Source: Datisca glomerata (Eukaryota; Streptophyta; Magnoliopsida; Cucurbitales; Datiscaceae). Taken from it: DNA of 64,000 nucleotides. Positions 11,615-23,499 of this stretch are shown in pieces. A program made the position numbers and the translations under genes. Where the stretch lies: NCBI GenBank assembly GCA_003255025.1, contig QANY01008646.1, positions 928,905 to 992,904 of the forward strand, written 5' to 3'. The notes beneath the pieces are model-generated. The model saw only the letters and a list, made by a program, of their open reading frames with translations, did no database searches and had not been told where the DNA came from. Each line of letters starts with the position of its first letter. The stretch's first letter is position 1.

Positions 11615-12670
11615 CCTTATTTAAACTTATAGCTTAAATTTTTAACTTGTAGCTTATTTAAATTTAATTTTACTCTATAATTTAAAACGTATTTGACTTA
11701 GTTTATTATAGTTAATTCTAAGCTATAACTTATTTTAAATTGATGTTTGACAAATAAGTAAGTAATTAAATTATTATTTTAATTGAAATTATTTTAGTAT
11801 CCATCCTTTTTTAAATCGATGATCAAAACGAGAATCATTCTGACCCATCCGTTTCCCCAACCTGACCCGACACCGGCTCGACTCCCCAACCTGACTTGTG
11901 ATCCCGACTGACGCAACTCCCTGAACCGTGACCTATCCCGACCCGACCTGTGTCCCACACTACCCCAGTTCCCCAACCCCAACACGTGTCCCATCCGACC
12001 CGTGTTAACGACCCGACTCCCCGACCCCGTCTACATGACCCTAACTCTTGGCCTAGTCTCCCTAACCCATCTCGACTCGTATCCCACTCGAACCCGACTT
12101 CCCCACCTGACCCGACTCGACTCCCCGATCTGTGACCCCAACCTGACTCATGTCCCTGACTCGAATTGAAACTCCCGACCTTGTGTCCCTGACTCGGCTC
12201 GACTCAGCTCCCCGACCCGTGGCTCACCAAAACCTGGCTCTCCAACCCGACTCGTCATATGTTACTGACCCGACTCATGAAACTGGCTCGTGTTTTTTAC
12301 CCGAATCCCCGGCTCATTCCGACTCGTGTCCCCGACCCGATCCGAACTCCTGACCTCGTGAAAAGCATCATCGAAAGAATCAATGATTGTATCGACATCA
12401 CCACTCCAGCTCAAAGCCGCACGATTTCTTTCTCATTTCATAGACCTGTCTAAGAGAATAGATGTATGTTAGTGTAGTTTTTAAAAAAGATATGAGTAAT
12501 TTTAGAGATGTGAAAAAATTTAAGAAAATTATGTTAAAAAGCTATATTAGTTTAGCTTAAATAAACTTCTAGATTATTTCAATAAGTTGTGCCAAACATT
12601 CTCTTCAAAATAAGTTATTTATTTATTTAAGCTATAAGTTATAAGCTATAGTTTATAAGTTAAGCCAAGG
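11615..12670. mobile_element. Fold-back element carrying a C-rich minisatellite
   Basis: Imperfect inverted ends start CCTTATTTAAACTTATAGC on the left and, on the complement of the right end, CCTTGGCTTAACTTATAAAC. Both are rich in the AACTTATAGCTTA phrase and both carry a TTTGnC...ACTTATT-like block further in. The pair brackets the C-rich tract at 11840-12365. The insert splits a degenerate repeat present in less interrupted form at 10613-10845, which supports insertion. No target duplication is certain. Confidence 0.45.
11840..12365. repeat. Degenerate CCCGACTC minisatellite
   Basis: About 520 bases are built from short variants of CCCGACTC, GACCCGTG and GTCCC, with irregular spacing of roughly 10-25 bases. 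Base composition switches abruptly from AT-rich flank to C-rich on this strand. The proline-rich open frames inside it come from the repeat and are not genes. Confidence 0.75.
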
Positions 12671-13284
12671 AGGACCATACTCCAATATATTTTTTAAACA
12701 CACTTCCAATTAGAAAGAAATAGTATATTAAAATCATTCAAACTCTTAACTAAATCCCCAATATTAAACTAAAATAATATATTTCAATATATAAAAGTGC
12801 TCAAAACAAAATTACTCTAAAATAGCTCTTTGATAGTTAACATAATAATATTTTTTCCATGTGTAGAAATTTATCTAAACAATATTGTAAATAGTATGTC
12901 GCGTCGTGAATAGTGGTGTGTCAAAAATGACACCTGGTCTCTAAATGAAGAGCCACGAGGCGCTCGTGGCATAACGATCAATTGATATATTATGATAACA
13001 AAATATATTTGTAAAGGACGCCCCTAGACTTATAAAAGTGTTGATCTCATTATATGAAATTATACAATAAAGTGCCGTACTTGGTATTCGAACTTAGTGA
13101 CAAAAGTTTGAAGGTCTTTCCTTGCTTGGGAACAATTTGGGGGGGGGGGGGGTAGTCTGGTAGGATTAGAACAAGGTTACGTTGTACCTCATTAAAAGAT
13201 ACAACCTTCTTAGGCATTTTGGATATGCCCTCTTATGATAAAAAAGGGTCCAAACCCGAGCGACGAGTGAGTGGGTATCACATG

Positions 13285-13520
13285 ACCCACTGTCGGGGAG
13301 GCTTGAAGGTGGGATGAGTCACATAGACCACCACTGGGGAGGTCCGACGGTGGGACTATTGGGGCACATAGACCGCCACCGGGGAGGCCCGATGGCGAGA
13401 CTATAGGGACACATAGACTGCCATGGGGGAGGCCTGATGGCAGTTCTATGGGGGCGCATAGCCCATCACCGAAGAGGCACAATGGTTGGTCTATGGGGCA
13501 TATGGCCTGCCGCCGAGCCT
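13285..13520 (+). repeat. LTR minisatellite, ~45-bp unit
   Basis: Five or so units carry the core 'CCGGGGAGGCCCGATGG..GACTATGGGGGCACATAGA'-like pattern, here given in pieces: CCACCGGGGAGG, then CGATGG, then CACATAGAC. The matching segment of the 3' LTR (about 34060-34200) has about three units. Confidence 0.7.
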
Positions 13521-13804
13521 CACAGGTGGTGGTGTCTTTCGGGATCCCTTTGCTTTGTGTGAGTTTAACGACTATTTGGTCATCATTCGGCTACTCGATG
13601 TCGTAGAGGAATGACTAGTTGCGAGTATGAAGAAGTGATCGCTTGTTGTGGATGCTACGTCATTTTAAGTGTGTGACCACGTTTTAGGTGTGGTCAAGTT
13701 TTAAGCATGATCATGTTTTAAGCGCGTGACCAAGTTTTAGGCATGGTCACATGATTTCCATGTTATTGCAAAGGACGGGTCCGTGGTTCCCACTAGACCC
13801 CGTC

Positions 13805-13813
13805 TATATATAG
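13805..13813 (+). promoter_or_regulatory. LTR TATA box
   Basis: TATATATAG lies in the context CGTCTATATATAGGGGACC and is conserved in the 3' LTR near 34453. It fits the retrotransposon core promoter at the U3/R border. Confidence 0.6.
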
Positions 13814-14054
13814 GGGACCTTAGAGCCATTATGGGGATCATCAAACACGCTTCTCGAGATCCAAACACGAGAGAATATTCCTCGATTGAAGTTATCACCT
13901 ACCTCAGAGTAGTAAAGACATTTGATACCTTCCAGCGGCTGTTTAAGGGTGCTTATCCTTCACCCCCCGGTCACACATCTCCCACATTCCTAGATTTACT
14001 TATCATAGACTCGGTCACTCAAATCATTCATCACCTAAAAATCCCTATACATTT

Positions 14055-14064
14055 TGGCGACTCC
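14055..14064 (+). other. Gypsy primer-binding site
   Basis: TGGCGACTCC lies three bases after the 5' LTR, where the 3' end of a tRNA (ending GGAGTCGCCA) would prime minus-strand synthesis. I do not name the tRNA. Confidence 0.65.
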
Positions 14065-14259
14065 ACTAGGGAATAACATGTCTACTTTTTCTTTGAGTAT
14101 GGATGGATGTGGTAGAATCACTCGAGCTTTTTCCCATCTGGAAGGAGACAATGTCAATCCATCATTGCTGTCTAATTTTTCTTTGAGTATGGATGAATGT
14201 GGTAGAATCACCAGAGCTTCTTATCATCATGGAAGGCAAACCATGACTTGGAAGTGACC

Positions 14260-15712
14260 ACTTCCAGGGAGGTGCCCAACCTTACCGCCGTCGCCATTAC
14301 CACCATGGCAGTGGTATAGTACACCAATGCTATCGGGGATCTACATGATTCTAACACTGAGATTCATAACCTTTTGGGTACGCTGACCGCTCTCTTCGAG
14401 GTTGCCCAAAACCCTCTTCTAGCATCGCATGCTGTTCATGTTATCCCGCCCAACACGGTTAATCTGGTAGACACTGGCAAGACTATCCCACCTACGCATC
14501 TTGGGGGTTTGTCTGGTTCTTGGATAGTGAATAGTGACTAGAATGTGGGTCACTTAAGCAACCCTGTAAATGTCATCATCCCACCAATGACCTTCCCACT
14601 AGCCTTCACACGTGCTACGCCGACGCACGAGGACCTGATTGGTGGCACTGACCCTGGCCCTTTTTTTCAAGAAGGAGGCTTTACAGAAAATGCTGGAGAT
14701 GGAGAGGCTCAAGGCCACGTTGAGCGAGACCATAATGGACTTCCACCTGTCGTACCCATCTGAGTTAGCCATGAAGCCATATCCATCTAACTATGTACCT
14801 CCAAAGTTTCGTAAGTATAGTGGAAAGGAAGGATGTACTAGAGAGCACATTTTAACTTTTATTGATAACTTGGGCCCACACATATGCGACAAGTCCATGA
14901 GGCTGAAAGAGTTCTTGAAGTCACTAATTAAGCCAGCATACACGTGGTACTCCAACCTGACACCAGGATCAATCTCGAGTTGGCCACACATGATTTTCAC
15001 CTTCATGACCTTTTTTTTATGTCTGAAGAGAAAATGAGTATTCTAGAACTAGGGCACGAGCCTCAAAGAAAAGGTGATGGCCTATAGACTTACGTCAGAC
15101 AGTTAAAGGATAAGGCCCTTGACTGCCGTGAGGAGTGGAAGGAAGAGGCATTGGTAAAGATGTTCATCTGCGGGATGCTCAATAAGTACAAGTCACATCT
15201 GGAAAACCTTGACTTCACCATATTATCCTACCTCAACATTGCTGCTCAATGCACCAACACTTCGGTGCCCAAGCTGAAAGTCATAGATAAGTGTGAGGAC
15301 GGGGGTGTGCATGGAAACCCGCGAGCTACACACCCCAAGTGGCTATGGTGCAACCCTAGAGGTGGGGTGCTAAACGGAGCAGAAGTGAAAGGGATGCTCC
15401 ACCGCCTTTCCCCTACCCCCTGGCTAAAGTAGAGGTGCTTTTGGATGTATGGGTAAAAGACAAGATCGTACAGAGACTTAGGTGGACAGGTTGCCCACTA
15501 GAGAGGAGAGAGAGTCCGCCCAGTACTGTAACCTCTACAGGGACACCTCCCATGCAATGAAGGACTGTAGGACTTTGAGTCGAATCATCCATGATAAGCT
15601 CAGGAAAGGGGAGATCATCATGAAAGATATGGAGGCCGTGGGGGATCAGCCATTCCTAATACACTCTAATACAATTATGATTAGTGTGGTTGAAGGTCCC
15701 CTTTCATCATAG
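14260..15712 (+). pseudogene. gypsy gag (capsid and zinc-knuckle region), broken
   Basis: Between 14639 and 15037 the frame shows the retrotransposon gag core, with RKYSGKEGCTREHILTF and AYTWYSNLTPGSISSW. A frameshift follows, and the domain continues as YVRQLKDKALDCREEWKEEA and IAAQCTNTSV up to about 15290. A Cys/His motif, QYCNLYRDTSHAMKDCRTL, lies at 15515-15580, as in Tat-type Gag. Several stops and frameshifts separate the pieces, so no Gag can be made. Confidence 0.8.
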
Positions 15713-15899
15713 AGGGCCACGACAGACGAAGAAGAAGAAGATGAACGTGGGTATATGGAGACAAATGCCACTAGAGCTAGACTAATAGGCTCAACTTCAA
15801 TGGACACAGACGTTGGTGGACGTCTCCGAATAGAGCAAGGCCAGGGTGCAATGCTACTTCTCCCAATCACCTTTGGGGAGAATAAAGAGAAATGAAGAG

Positions 15900-16240
15900 G
15901 GTGCGATGCCATCACATCTCTTTGTACATGGAAGCCTTTGTTAATGGGATGTAGGTCAGGAGGGCCCTCGGTTACGATGAGTATAAATTCAATGTCATGT
16001 TGCTCACTACCTTTCGGGTGACAAGTATACCCGAGAAGAGGCTAGTTAAGAAGCAGATCGTTATCACAGACTTCACATCATCGCCTGTAAGAATGTTGAG
16101 GGACGTCAACGTTGAGGTGCAAGTAGGGCCAATCCACTCCATGAACAGCCTTCATGTTATTGAGTCTGAGACCATCTACCATATCTTACTAAGGAGACCT
16201 TGGATACATGACCATGAGTGTGTCCTCTCCACGTTGCACC
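15900..16240 (+). pseudogene. gypsy aspartic protease region, broken
   Basis: The block has stops. The most recognisable part is SMNSLHVIESETIYHILLRRP followed by WIHDHECV.STLHQ at 16138-16245, the conserved C-terminal segment of plant gypsy proteases (LLGRPWIH...STLHQ). The catalytic Asp-Ser/Thr-Gly is not readable in one frame. The open frame 15997-16530 covers this part and the linker to RT. Confidence 0.65.
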
Positions 16241-16543
16241 AGTGCATCACGTCCAGGTGGAAGGGAAAAGATTTCACCATAGCAGCCACGAGAGCGCCGT
16301 TCGACGAGACTGATGCCCATTTAGTTGAAGCCACCTTATTTGATGAGATTGCAGCCGCTGGGATGGAGACCCCGAGGAAGATCACGACCATCACCTTCTC
16401 GAAGTGGGAAGACACATGGGCCAAGGTTAAGGTGACAAAGGGCAACGAAGTAGTCACTAGGGTGACGCTGCCAAACGGAAAAAGGGGCGTACGATTTATG
16501 ATGGTTCACTTGGTCAGGAGGACACCCTAATCCCACTAACGTC

Positions 16544-17700
16544 ATGATAGAGAAAATATTTTCAGAGGATTCATTCATGAAGAAACAAGGGTTGATGAGT
16601 GAGACATACATAATGAACTACACAGTGCCGGAAGAACCTCACAAACTAGTACCGTCGTTATCATTGGAGGAGTTGAAGGAAGTTTTCCTTGATGGGGAAG
16701 TAGGGCAGAGACCCATCTTCCTTGCAAAAGGTCTATCTGAAGACCAGAGAGACAGCCTATCGACCTTACTTTTGAAGTTCCAAGATGTGTTTGCATGGTC
16801 ATACACGGAGATGCCAAGGCTGAAGCCCGTGTTGGTGACACGTAAGCTGGGGTTTCCACAGTGTGTAACCCCATCAAGCAGCCACCATGACATTTTCGCC
16901 CTGACGTAGAATGGCATATAAAGTCCGAGATCACTAAGCTCATGGAGGCCAAGTTCATAAAACCAATAGAGCACCTTATTTGGTTGGCCAACATTGTGCC
17001 GGTCAAAACGTAGAATAGCCAGATACGATGATGTTTTGACTTTAGGGACCTGAACAAGGCGTGCCCGAAATTTGATTTTCCACTACCTAATGTAGATGCC
17101 TTGGTTGGTGGCATGATGAAACATGAGATGTTCTCAATCATGGATGGATTTAGTAGGTACAGCCAAATCAGGATGGCGCCAGAAGACGCCGAGAAATTTT
17201 CCTTCAAGACTTCTTTTGGGAATTTTTATTATGTCGTGATCGTTGGGACTGAAAAATTGGCGGGGCTACCTATCAGATGGAAATGACGGCCATCTTTCAT
17301 GACATGATACATGATTTTGTTGAGGATTATGTGGATGACTTGGTTGTAAAGTCCATAATGGCAAACCTACACCTCAGACACCTTATGAGCATTTTTGAGA
17401 GGTGCAGGACGTACATGCTTAAGATGAATCCTCTAAAGTGAGCCTTTAGAGTACCTCGCAGCAAGTTCTTGGGATTTTGTCTACACCAGCATAGGATAGC
17501 CATTGATTAGTCAAAGGTGCGAGCCTATTAGGACATGCCCCCGCCTCGGACAATCAATGAGCTCAAATCTTTTTTGGGCAAGGTCTCTTATGTGTGTCAT
17601 TTCATCCCTTCTTTGGCAGGGTCAGTCAATACGTTGCAGCCACTACTAAAGCAAGGTTGTAAGTTGGAGTGGGCATCCAAACAGTAGAGACATTTTAAGT
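16544..17700 (+). pseudogene. gypsy reverse transcriptase, broken
   Basis: QDVFAWSYTEMPRLKPVLV marks the RT N-terminus, then FRDLNKACPK..FPLPNVDALV and MDGFSRYSQIRMAPEDAEK. The catalytic box reads VEDYVDDLVVKS at about 17319, in another frame. NELKSFLGKVSYVCHFIPS marks the connection domain. Stops occur at several places, including one at about 17012, and there is a frameshift near 17260. Confidence 0.85.
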
Positions 17701-17714
17701 AGATTAAGGATGTC

Positions 17715-18526
17715 TTGCTCACATCCGTCACCGTGGTGCCGCCCCAGGGGGGTTTGCCACTGATTCTATACATTAGAGCATTATTGGCCCAAGAACGGGA
17801 TGGAGCAAAACTACCAGTCTATTACTTGAGTAGGGTTTTACGCAACGTGGAGCTGAGATACACGCCTCAGGAGAAACATTACTTTGCACCAATCTTCGCC
17901 ACCCATAAGCACTGACACCACCTACTCGAAAATAAAGTCCATCTAATGACTAAGTCAAATCCAATTCATTTTCTCTTGTCCAGGCCTACCCTGAATGGGA
18001 CGTTTTCTAGATGGACGATGTTATTGAGTGAGTTTGACATCATATATATGATGCTAAAGGCGCAGAAGAGCCAAGCACTCACGGACCTACTGGCACAATT
18101 CCTAAATGGAGAATCTGAGCCTTTGGATTAAGCCATCATGGGGGAGTTCCGTGAGGTGAACCTTTCTAAAGAGGCAGTGTGAGGGTTGACCTTTAATGGA
18201 TCTTCAACGTACAGTGGAGGAGGAGCAAGGCTTATGCTAGATGACCCTATGGGTAAGACGTTCCTAATGGATTACAAGCCAACGTTCCCTTGCATGAATA
18301 ATGAAGCTGAGTATGAAGCTTTGGTGCTTGGCTTGAAGTATGTAAGCAAAAAGGGGCAATGATTCTCAAAGTAAAGGGGGATTCCAACCTAATAATTAAC
18401 TAGATCAATGGGGAGTTCTCCGTCAAGGAACCCATCCTCACCCACTACAAGCACGAAGTCCAAAGGCTGATTGACACATTCTAGAAGTTGTTGTTTGAAC
18501 AATTGGCCAAGTCTCAGAACTACCAT
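17715..18526 (+). pseudogene. gypsy RNase H and first part of second RNase H, broken
   Basis: YYLSRVLRNVELRYTPQEK at 17820-17876 is the retroviral-type RNase H. Then FNGSSTYSGGGARLML and NNEAEYEALVLGL at 18190-18340 is a second, archaeal-type RNase H, the Tat-lineage feature. The reading is cut at 18526 by the CACTA element and resumes at 21164. Confidence 0.8.
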
Positions 18527-19325
18527 CACTACAAGAAATATAGCATTCTACAAGAGTCGTATATCCCCGTGAAAAGTAATTCATAAGTATCATGCGGTGT
18601 CTGTGACAACCCCTCATATTAAAATCCATATTTTTTACAAGGCACAATGTCTCCTGTGAAGACCCCTGTGATCGCTCAGATTTTACAAGATTTTTTTACT
18701 TCTGTAGAACGTTGTTTAATTTGATTTTCATACACCTGTTGAATGTATTCAACAAGTGTTTTTAACACTTGTGTATTAACATCTACAAGTATTTTGTGTC
18801 CAATAATGTGAGATACCATAATGTTCAAATTATTCATATTAAACACTTTCAAAAAAATAATTTTAAATAACATAAAGTGCTACATTATTCATTTAATCAA
18901 CTTATAAATAAATCTAACTTGAAAACTAACTTATGCCTAAAATATACAAGAAACACTTGTTCTTAAAATATACAAGCAATACTTATTCTAATCTCGTCCA
19001 TTATAATTATTTACCACGGCCCTGTTTGTCTTCACCTAAAGCATTGTTTTTCACCGTTGTTGCAACTCCGTCTTGGTGACATCTACTTCAATGGACCACT
19101 GGCCATATGCATGTAAAAAATAACGTCAAGGGATTCAAAGATATTTATAACATCCAAATGGATAATGGAGCACTATAGTCAGGCATAACAAAAAAACCCT
19201 TTAACTCAACAGGCAGGCATGCGAGCTCATGCAGGTAAAAGGAGAAACTATGAAAGGCATTTGTTCGTACCAAAAAACACACAAAAAACATACATGCAGA
19301 ATCCCAGAGTATAGTTGACTTACCA

Positions 19326-19410
19326 AACCAGTATGGTCTAATTGGCCACACTTGTAACATGTGCCCACTTGTTTTGCAAATGTAACAGTCTTGTGCTTAG
19401 AAGACATCAA
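19326..19410 (-). pseudogene. Zinc-knuckle (CCHC) exon fragment captured in the CACTA element
   Basis: On the minus strand an open segment reads ...KQVGTCYKCGQLDHTGL and is followed directly by GTAAGT, a strong splice donor. CX2CX4H matches a CCHC knuckle. In plant CCHC zinc-knuckle proteins this motif continues with ...GLAC, so the missing last Cys would come from the next exon. A host exon with an intact donor inside a CACTA element suggests gene capture. A second knuckle-like run, DCYICKTSGHM, lies just upstream in a different frame. Only a fragment is present. Confidence 0.5.
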
Positions 19411-20859
19411 CAGGAGCAGTAATCACCCTCAGTTGCGATTGAAATTAAAACCCACTCAAAGGTAAAGTAAATAGGAAGGTACAAAGAAATAAATGGAGCA
19501 ATTGACAAAAAGGCCATGGAAAAAGAATAAGAAAGTTAGAACACAATGAACATTACTTAACATTAGAAGTATCTGGCAGGAAAACATCTAATATCAATTG
19601 TATGTCACAATGCAAGTCCCCTGATTTCACATTTCCATTGCAATCGTATGTTTTAAAAATACATAGATGCATCATGAATAACATGAAGAAAGTTTCTCTA
19701 ATTCACATTAACATAATTACTTATAAAATGTGATCCTTCAAGTAGCTAGACGTCATAAGTTTCCAGCATTTTTTGTACAACATAATTTACAAACTGATCC
19801 TTCATCATCACCTACATCCCATCAGTCAAACAAGAAAAGCTACTCACAACCATGTCACTTATAATAAACAACAAAAAAAATACCCCTTTTTATTATCAAG
19901 AAAGTAGTGGGATCATGATCTCTAAATTACATACTTCATTAGCTACCAACTAGTCCATACCGGTGCACATTCATGCAGTAAGATATAAATTAACATTTTT
20001 GAACATCACATACATATAACAGAGGATGTGGACAGTTAAAAGAGAAAACTAACAAGATGGGCAAAAAAAACCCTTGAGAGGAATAGTAATTATAAGATTA
20101 TCTCACTAAGAGAGGAAAGGTAATTCTAAGATTACTTCACTGCCACAAGAATATCACTAGAAAAATAGACACACCCAAAGTGCGATTAACATTCCAATTT
20201 ATGCAACTCCTATTATAACCATCTAATAAACAATAGGGTGAGTGCTCTTGCAATGTTAAGTTAAGATAAGTTTTAGATTAAATTTCAACTTATTAAATAT
20301 CAAAATTTTCAAAAAATTTAAAAAGACTGCACCAATGAGAAGAAATGCAAGCAAGAAGATTCATTAGAGTAAATCTCAAGTACTGACCTTTACTAGGATT
20401 AGAAACCACACAAAAACTTACACATTAGACATACATCTTAAAATAAGTGAAACTAAACTCATTTCAAAAATTAAAAACCTGCAAGATAATCAATATAAGT
20501 ACTAATTTTATCTAACAAAATGTTTAGACATATTTTACATTAGAATGTAAAAAGTAACAAGCCTCAATATTAAGTTGCTCTAGTATTCAAATGGGTCTAA
20601 TACTTTATCTAGCGCCATGGACTCTCATTATATAGCACAAGGGTAACAGTGTGATGTCCAATAATGAAAACTACAGAATTACCTAAAGAGTCTCATTATG
20701 CATTCCAATATTCCAACCATAAGAGCCAATAATATCGTAAGTTCCATGTACAATTCATCAGAAGAATTGACAATTTTGCCTAATACATTAGAGACAAGGA
20801 GGGAGACGAATGCTCAAAATCTAAGAATCATATCTCTACAAACAAAACCAACAATGAAA

Positions 20860-20965
20860 TTACAGTAGGTGAAGCTCTTCGAGAAAACTCTAATCACCCA
20901 ATTTCGAGAACCCTAACTCACTGTCTTGGAAAGAAAGAGAGATTGAGAGAAGAAGGGTCATGTTG
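20860..20965 (-). other. Possible captured 5' UTR in the CACTA element
   Basis: Read on the minus strand, this block starts with TCTTCTCTCAATCTCTCTTTC and continues ...TTAGGGTTCTCGAAATTGGG. This pyrimidine-rich leader with TAGGGTT is typical of plant 5' UTRs. It lies upstream, in the same orientation, of the zinc-knuckle exon fragment, so both may come from one captured gene. Confidence 0.3.
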
Positions 20966-21163
20966 AAAAAAGGAGCAACTAGTTTTAAGCCCCGTGTTTT
21001 AAATTTTATGTCATTTCTAATTTTAAGTCCCGCCTTTTTTTCATTTTGACATGAATAAATTTTACTTGATTTTTAATTCTCTTGTTGTTTCTTATTTTTA
21101 ACAAGAGCATACTCAAACTCTTGTATTTTATTCCTCTAGAATGCTATATTTCTTGTAGTGCAT

Positions 21164-22760
21164 GCGGACACCTTGGCCACACTCGCCTCCAAACTCCCAG
21201 ACTCAGATCATATCCTCCCATTGAAGTGTCCAATCAGACTAGCCTTGATATTTCTGAAAACTTTGAAAAGACGCCGCAACAAGACTGGAGAGACAACGTC
21301 TGAAGGCGGCTTAGTGAGGGGAACACACTAGCGGACCAAGACTTGAAAATTTTTGTCCAGTTGAAGGGAGTATTGTTCTACCGGGTGACAAATGGGGTCC
21401 TTGCAAGGTGCATAAGTGTTGAGGAAGTATGAGGGTGGATCCAGCACCTTCACAAGGATGTTTTCTCCATGGACGGGCCACTACTGCATAGACGTATGCA
21501 AACGACCTGCCAAAGTGCCAACTACCACCGGACTTGAAAGAGGTGAATGTCATAGAAGTTTCCATTGATTGGAGGTAACCCTACATCACCTACTTGGCAA
21601 ATGGAGTTTTGCCTATTGGCTCCGTAGACCCCATCAATATCAAAAGAAGAAGCTCACGCTTCTTTCTTTTGAGAGGAGAATTGTTACGAATGGGGATAGA
21701 CAATCGTCCGCTCAAATGCCTTAGGCTTAAGGAACACCGCGCGATTATGGAAGAGGTGCACGTAGGTTCCTGTGTAGAGCACCAAGGAGGGAGGAGCATG
21801 TACGAGGAATTACTATGAACGGGGTATTACTAGCCAACCATTGAGGCAGATTCGATGGAGTTTGCATGAAAGTGCTATGCATACCAAATGCCAGGGAACG
21901 TCATGCACGCACCCTTAGTTCGTTTGCACCCGGTGGAGGTCCACGACCATTTCATACTTGGGCCATTGATTTCATAGGCCCGATCTCACCGGCCTCCAAG
22001 GGGAACATATGGATCCTAGTCGTCATGGACCTCTTCACTAAGTGGGTGGAGGCGATTGCATTGAAAAAGGGGATACAGAAACTAGTCTACAACTTCATCA
22101 AGGAAAACATAATTTGTAGATTTGAACTACCCAGGAGGATAATATTGGATAATGGTATTGTGTTTACAAGCAAGGTAGTATCTCAGTTATTCGAGAACTA
22201 GAAGATCTGCGATGATAGATCATTGGCTTACTACCCGAAAGGAAATGGGCAAGTGGAGGCAACAAACAAAACATTGTTGAGCATCCTAAGTAGGATGGTT
22301 CACGATGCCCAAGAAAATTGGCACGAGATCCTACCCTTAGCACTTTAGGCATATAGAACGCCAAAGCAAACACCCACTTAAGCAACGACTTTCTCAATTG
22401 TATACAGATGTGAAGCTATCGTACCCGTAGAAGTAATGATACCCTCTACCAAACTCTTGTTGTTTATTGGGTGGAACATGCTACATGCCTCGGAGACCTA
22501 GAAGCCCTGGAGGAAAGATGAGCTAAGGAAAAGGAGAACATTCAAACGTACTAAAATCGCGTAAGCCAGATGTACGAAGCCATTGTGATACCCCGAACCT
22601 TCGCCGTGGTGGACCTATTGTTGAAAGTGGTTGAACATGTGATGAAAGGAATACATTCCAGTAAGTTTGAGCCCAAGTAGGAAGGACCCTATGAGATCGC
22701 CTTCGTAGCTGACATAGATTATTATCGCTCGGACAACCCACAAAAGCACTAAGTCATCCT
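21164..22760 (+). pseudogene. gypsy RNase H end and integrase, broken
   Basis: The start continues the second RNase H (HADTLATLASKLPDSDHILP). Integrase follows: an open stretch at 21866-22201 holds HTWAIDFIGPISPASKG, DLFTKWVEAIALKK and RRIILDNG, that is the first two acidic residues of the D,D-35-E core. Further pieces to about 22760 are full of stops, including the region with the third acidic residue. Confidence 0.8.
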
Positions 22761-22842
22761 AACAACTGTCAACTTCAAGTACATTAAGAAGTACTATATA
22801 TGCTTAATGTTGTAATTTTATTTTTTGAAATGATCCTATCTT

Positions 22843-22937
22843 GTAATTAGGTCATTCCTGAGATGAACCTAAGACATTTTAGTGAAGTTTTGTTCCTGAA
22901 GCGCATGTAATTAGGTCATTCATGAGATGAACCTAAG
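22843..22937 (+). repeat. Two direct repeats after the gypsy pol region
   Basis: GTAATTAGGTCATTC, then one variable base, then TGAGATGAACCTAAG, occurs twice, about 64 bases apart. It lies just past the end of pol. Confidence 0.6.
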
Positions 22938-23499
22938 TCTTCACCTATGGATTCACACAGTGGATTAGGAGATGAAAACTCAAGGATATTTACAAACATG
23001 TCTTGAGAATCTTGTCAAAATGGAGAAACAAATCAGAAATGACAAAGTACAAGCAACCATGATAATTAAGGAAAGTGCATTTACCTCCATGAAAACCATG
23101 AGACTTGAAGGGCGTGTTAGTGGGGGTGATGGAATGTTAAGATCGAGAGTGATTCTCGCCGGAGGACTCGCTCAGTTGTTCACACCAGCTTTCCTATCAG
23201 GAGATGCTAGCCTGAAAGTAGGGAAGAAGGCGTGACAAAACTCTGAAAGAAAAAAAAATAGTAAGTATAAGTATAAAAAATGAAAGGGGAAAGTTAAGTG
23301 AAAGCATATGTAAAGAAAGAAATAGGAAAATATGTCGTGAAAGAATTCCTCTTCACGAAGTACTGGAGAAACATTGGGGGGGAAGTTAGACCCCCTAACG
23401 ACGTCTGAAGCTCGAAGGATCACAATCATCCCCTCCTTGAGAACCTGAAGCACGAGATAACTTAGAATAATCGGAGGGACATAAAAAAGAGAGAAAATG

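Larger units (their letters stand above)
12886..14051 (+). repeat. 5' LTR of the gypsy element
   Basis: It aligns throughout with 25079-25408 and 33970-34704. It starts TGTAAATAGT and ends CCCTATACA, followed three bases later by the primer-binding site. It contains a 14-G run at about 13139, a GGGGAGG minisatellite (13285-13520), a short TTTTAGGCGTGGTCA-type repeat (13660-13760) and a TATATATAG promoter box. Confidence 0.85.
18527..21160. mobile_element. Non-autonomous CACTA (En/Spm-like) DNA transposon
   Basis: The element starts CACTACAAGAAATATAGC (18527) and ends with its exact inverse ...GCTATATTTCTTGTAGTG (21160). The inverted repeats match over 24 bases without mismatch (18527-18550 and 21137-21160). 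A 3-bp target duplication CAT flanks it (18524-18526 and 21161-21163), as expected for CACTA transposons. It is 2634 bp, AT-rich and shows no transposase. It lies within the second RNase H of the gypsy element: joining the two sides gives SQNY-HADTLATLASK, the family's expected sequence, so the excised reading is exact. Confidence 0.93.

Noticed and set aside
11794..12453. Several proline/threonine-rich open frames on both strands
   Set aside because: They come from the CCCGACTC minisatellite; no domain and no start context.
16575..17207. 210-residue minus-strand open frame
   Set aside because: Opposite to readable gypsy RT sequence; no protein-family features.
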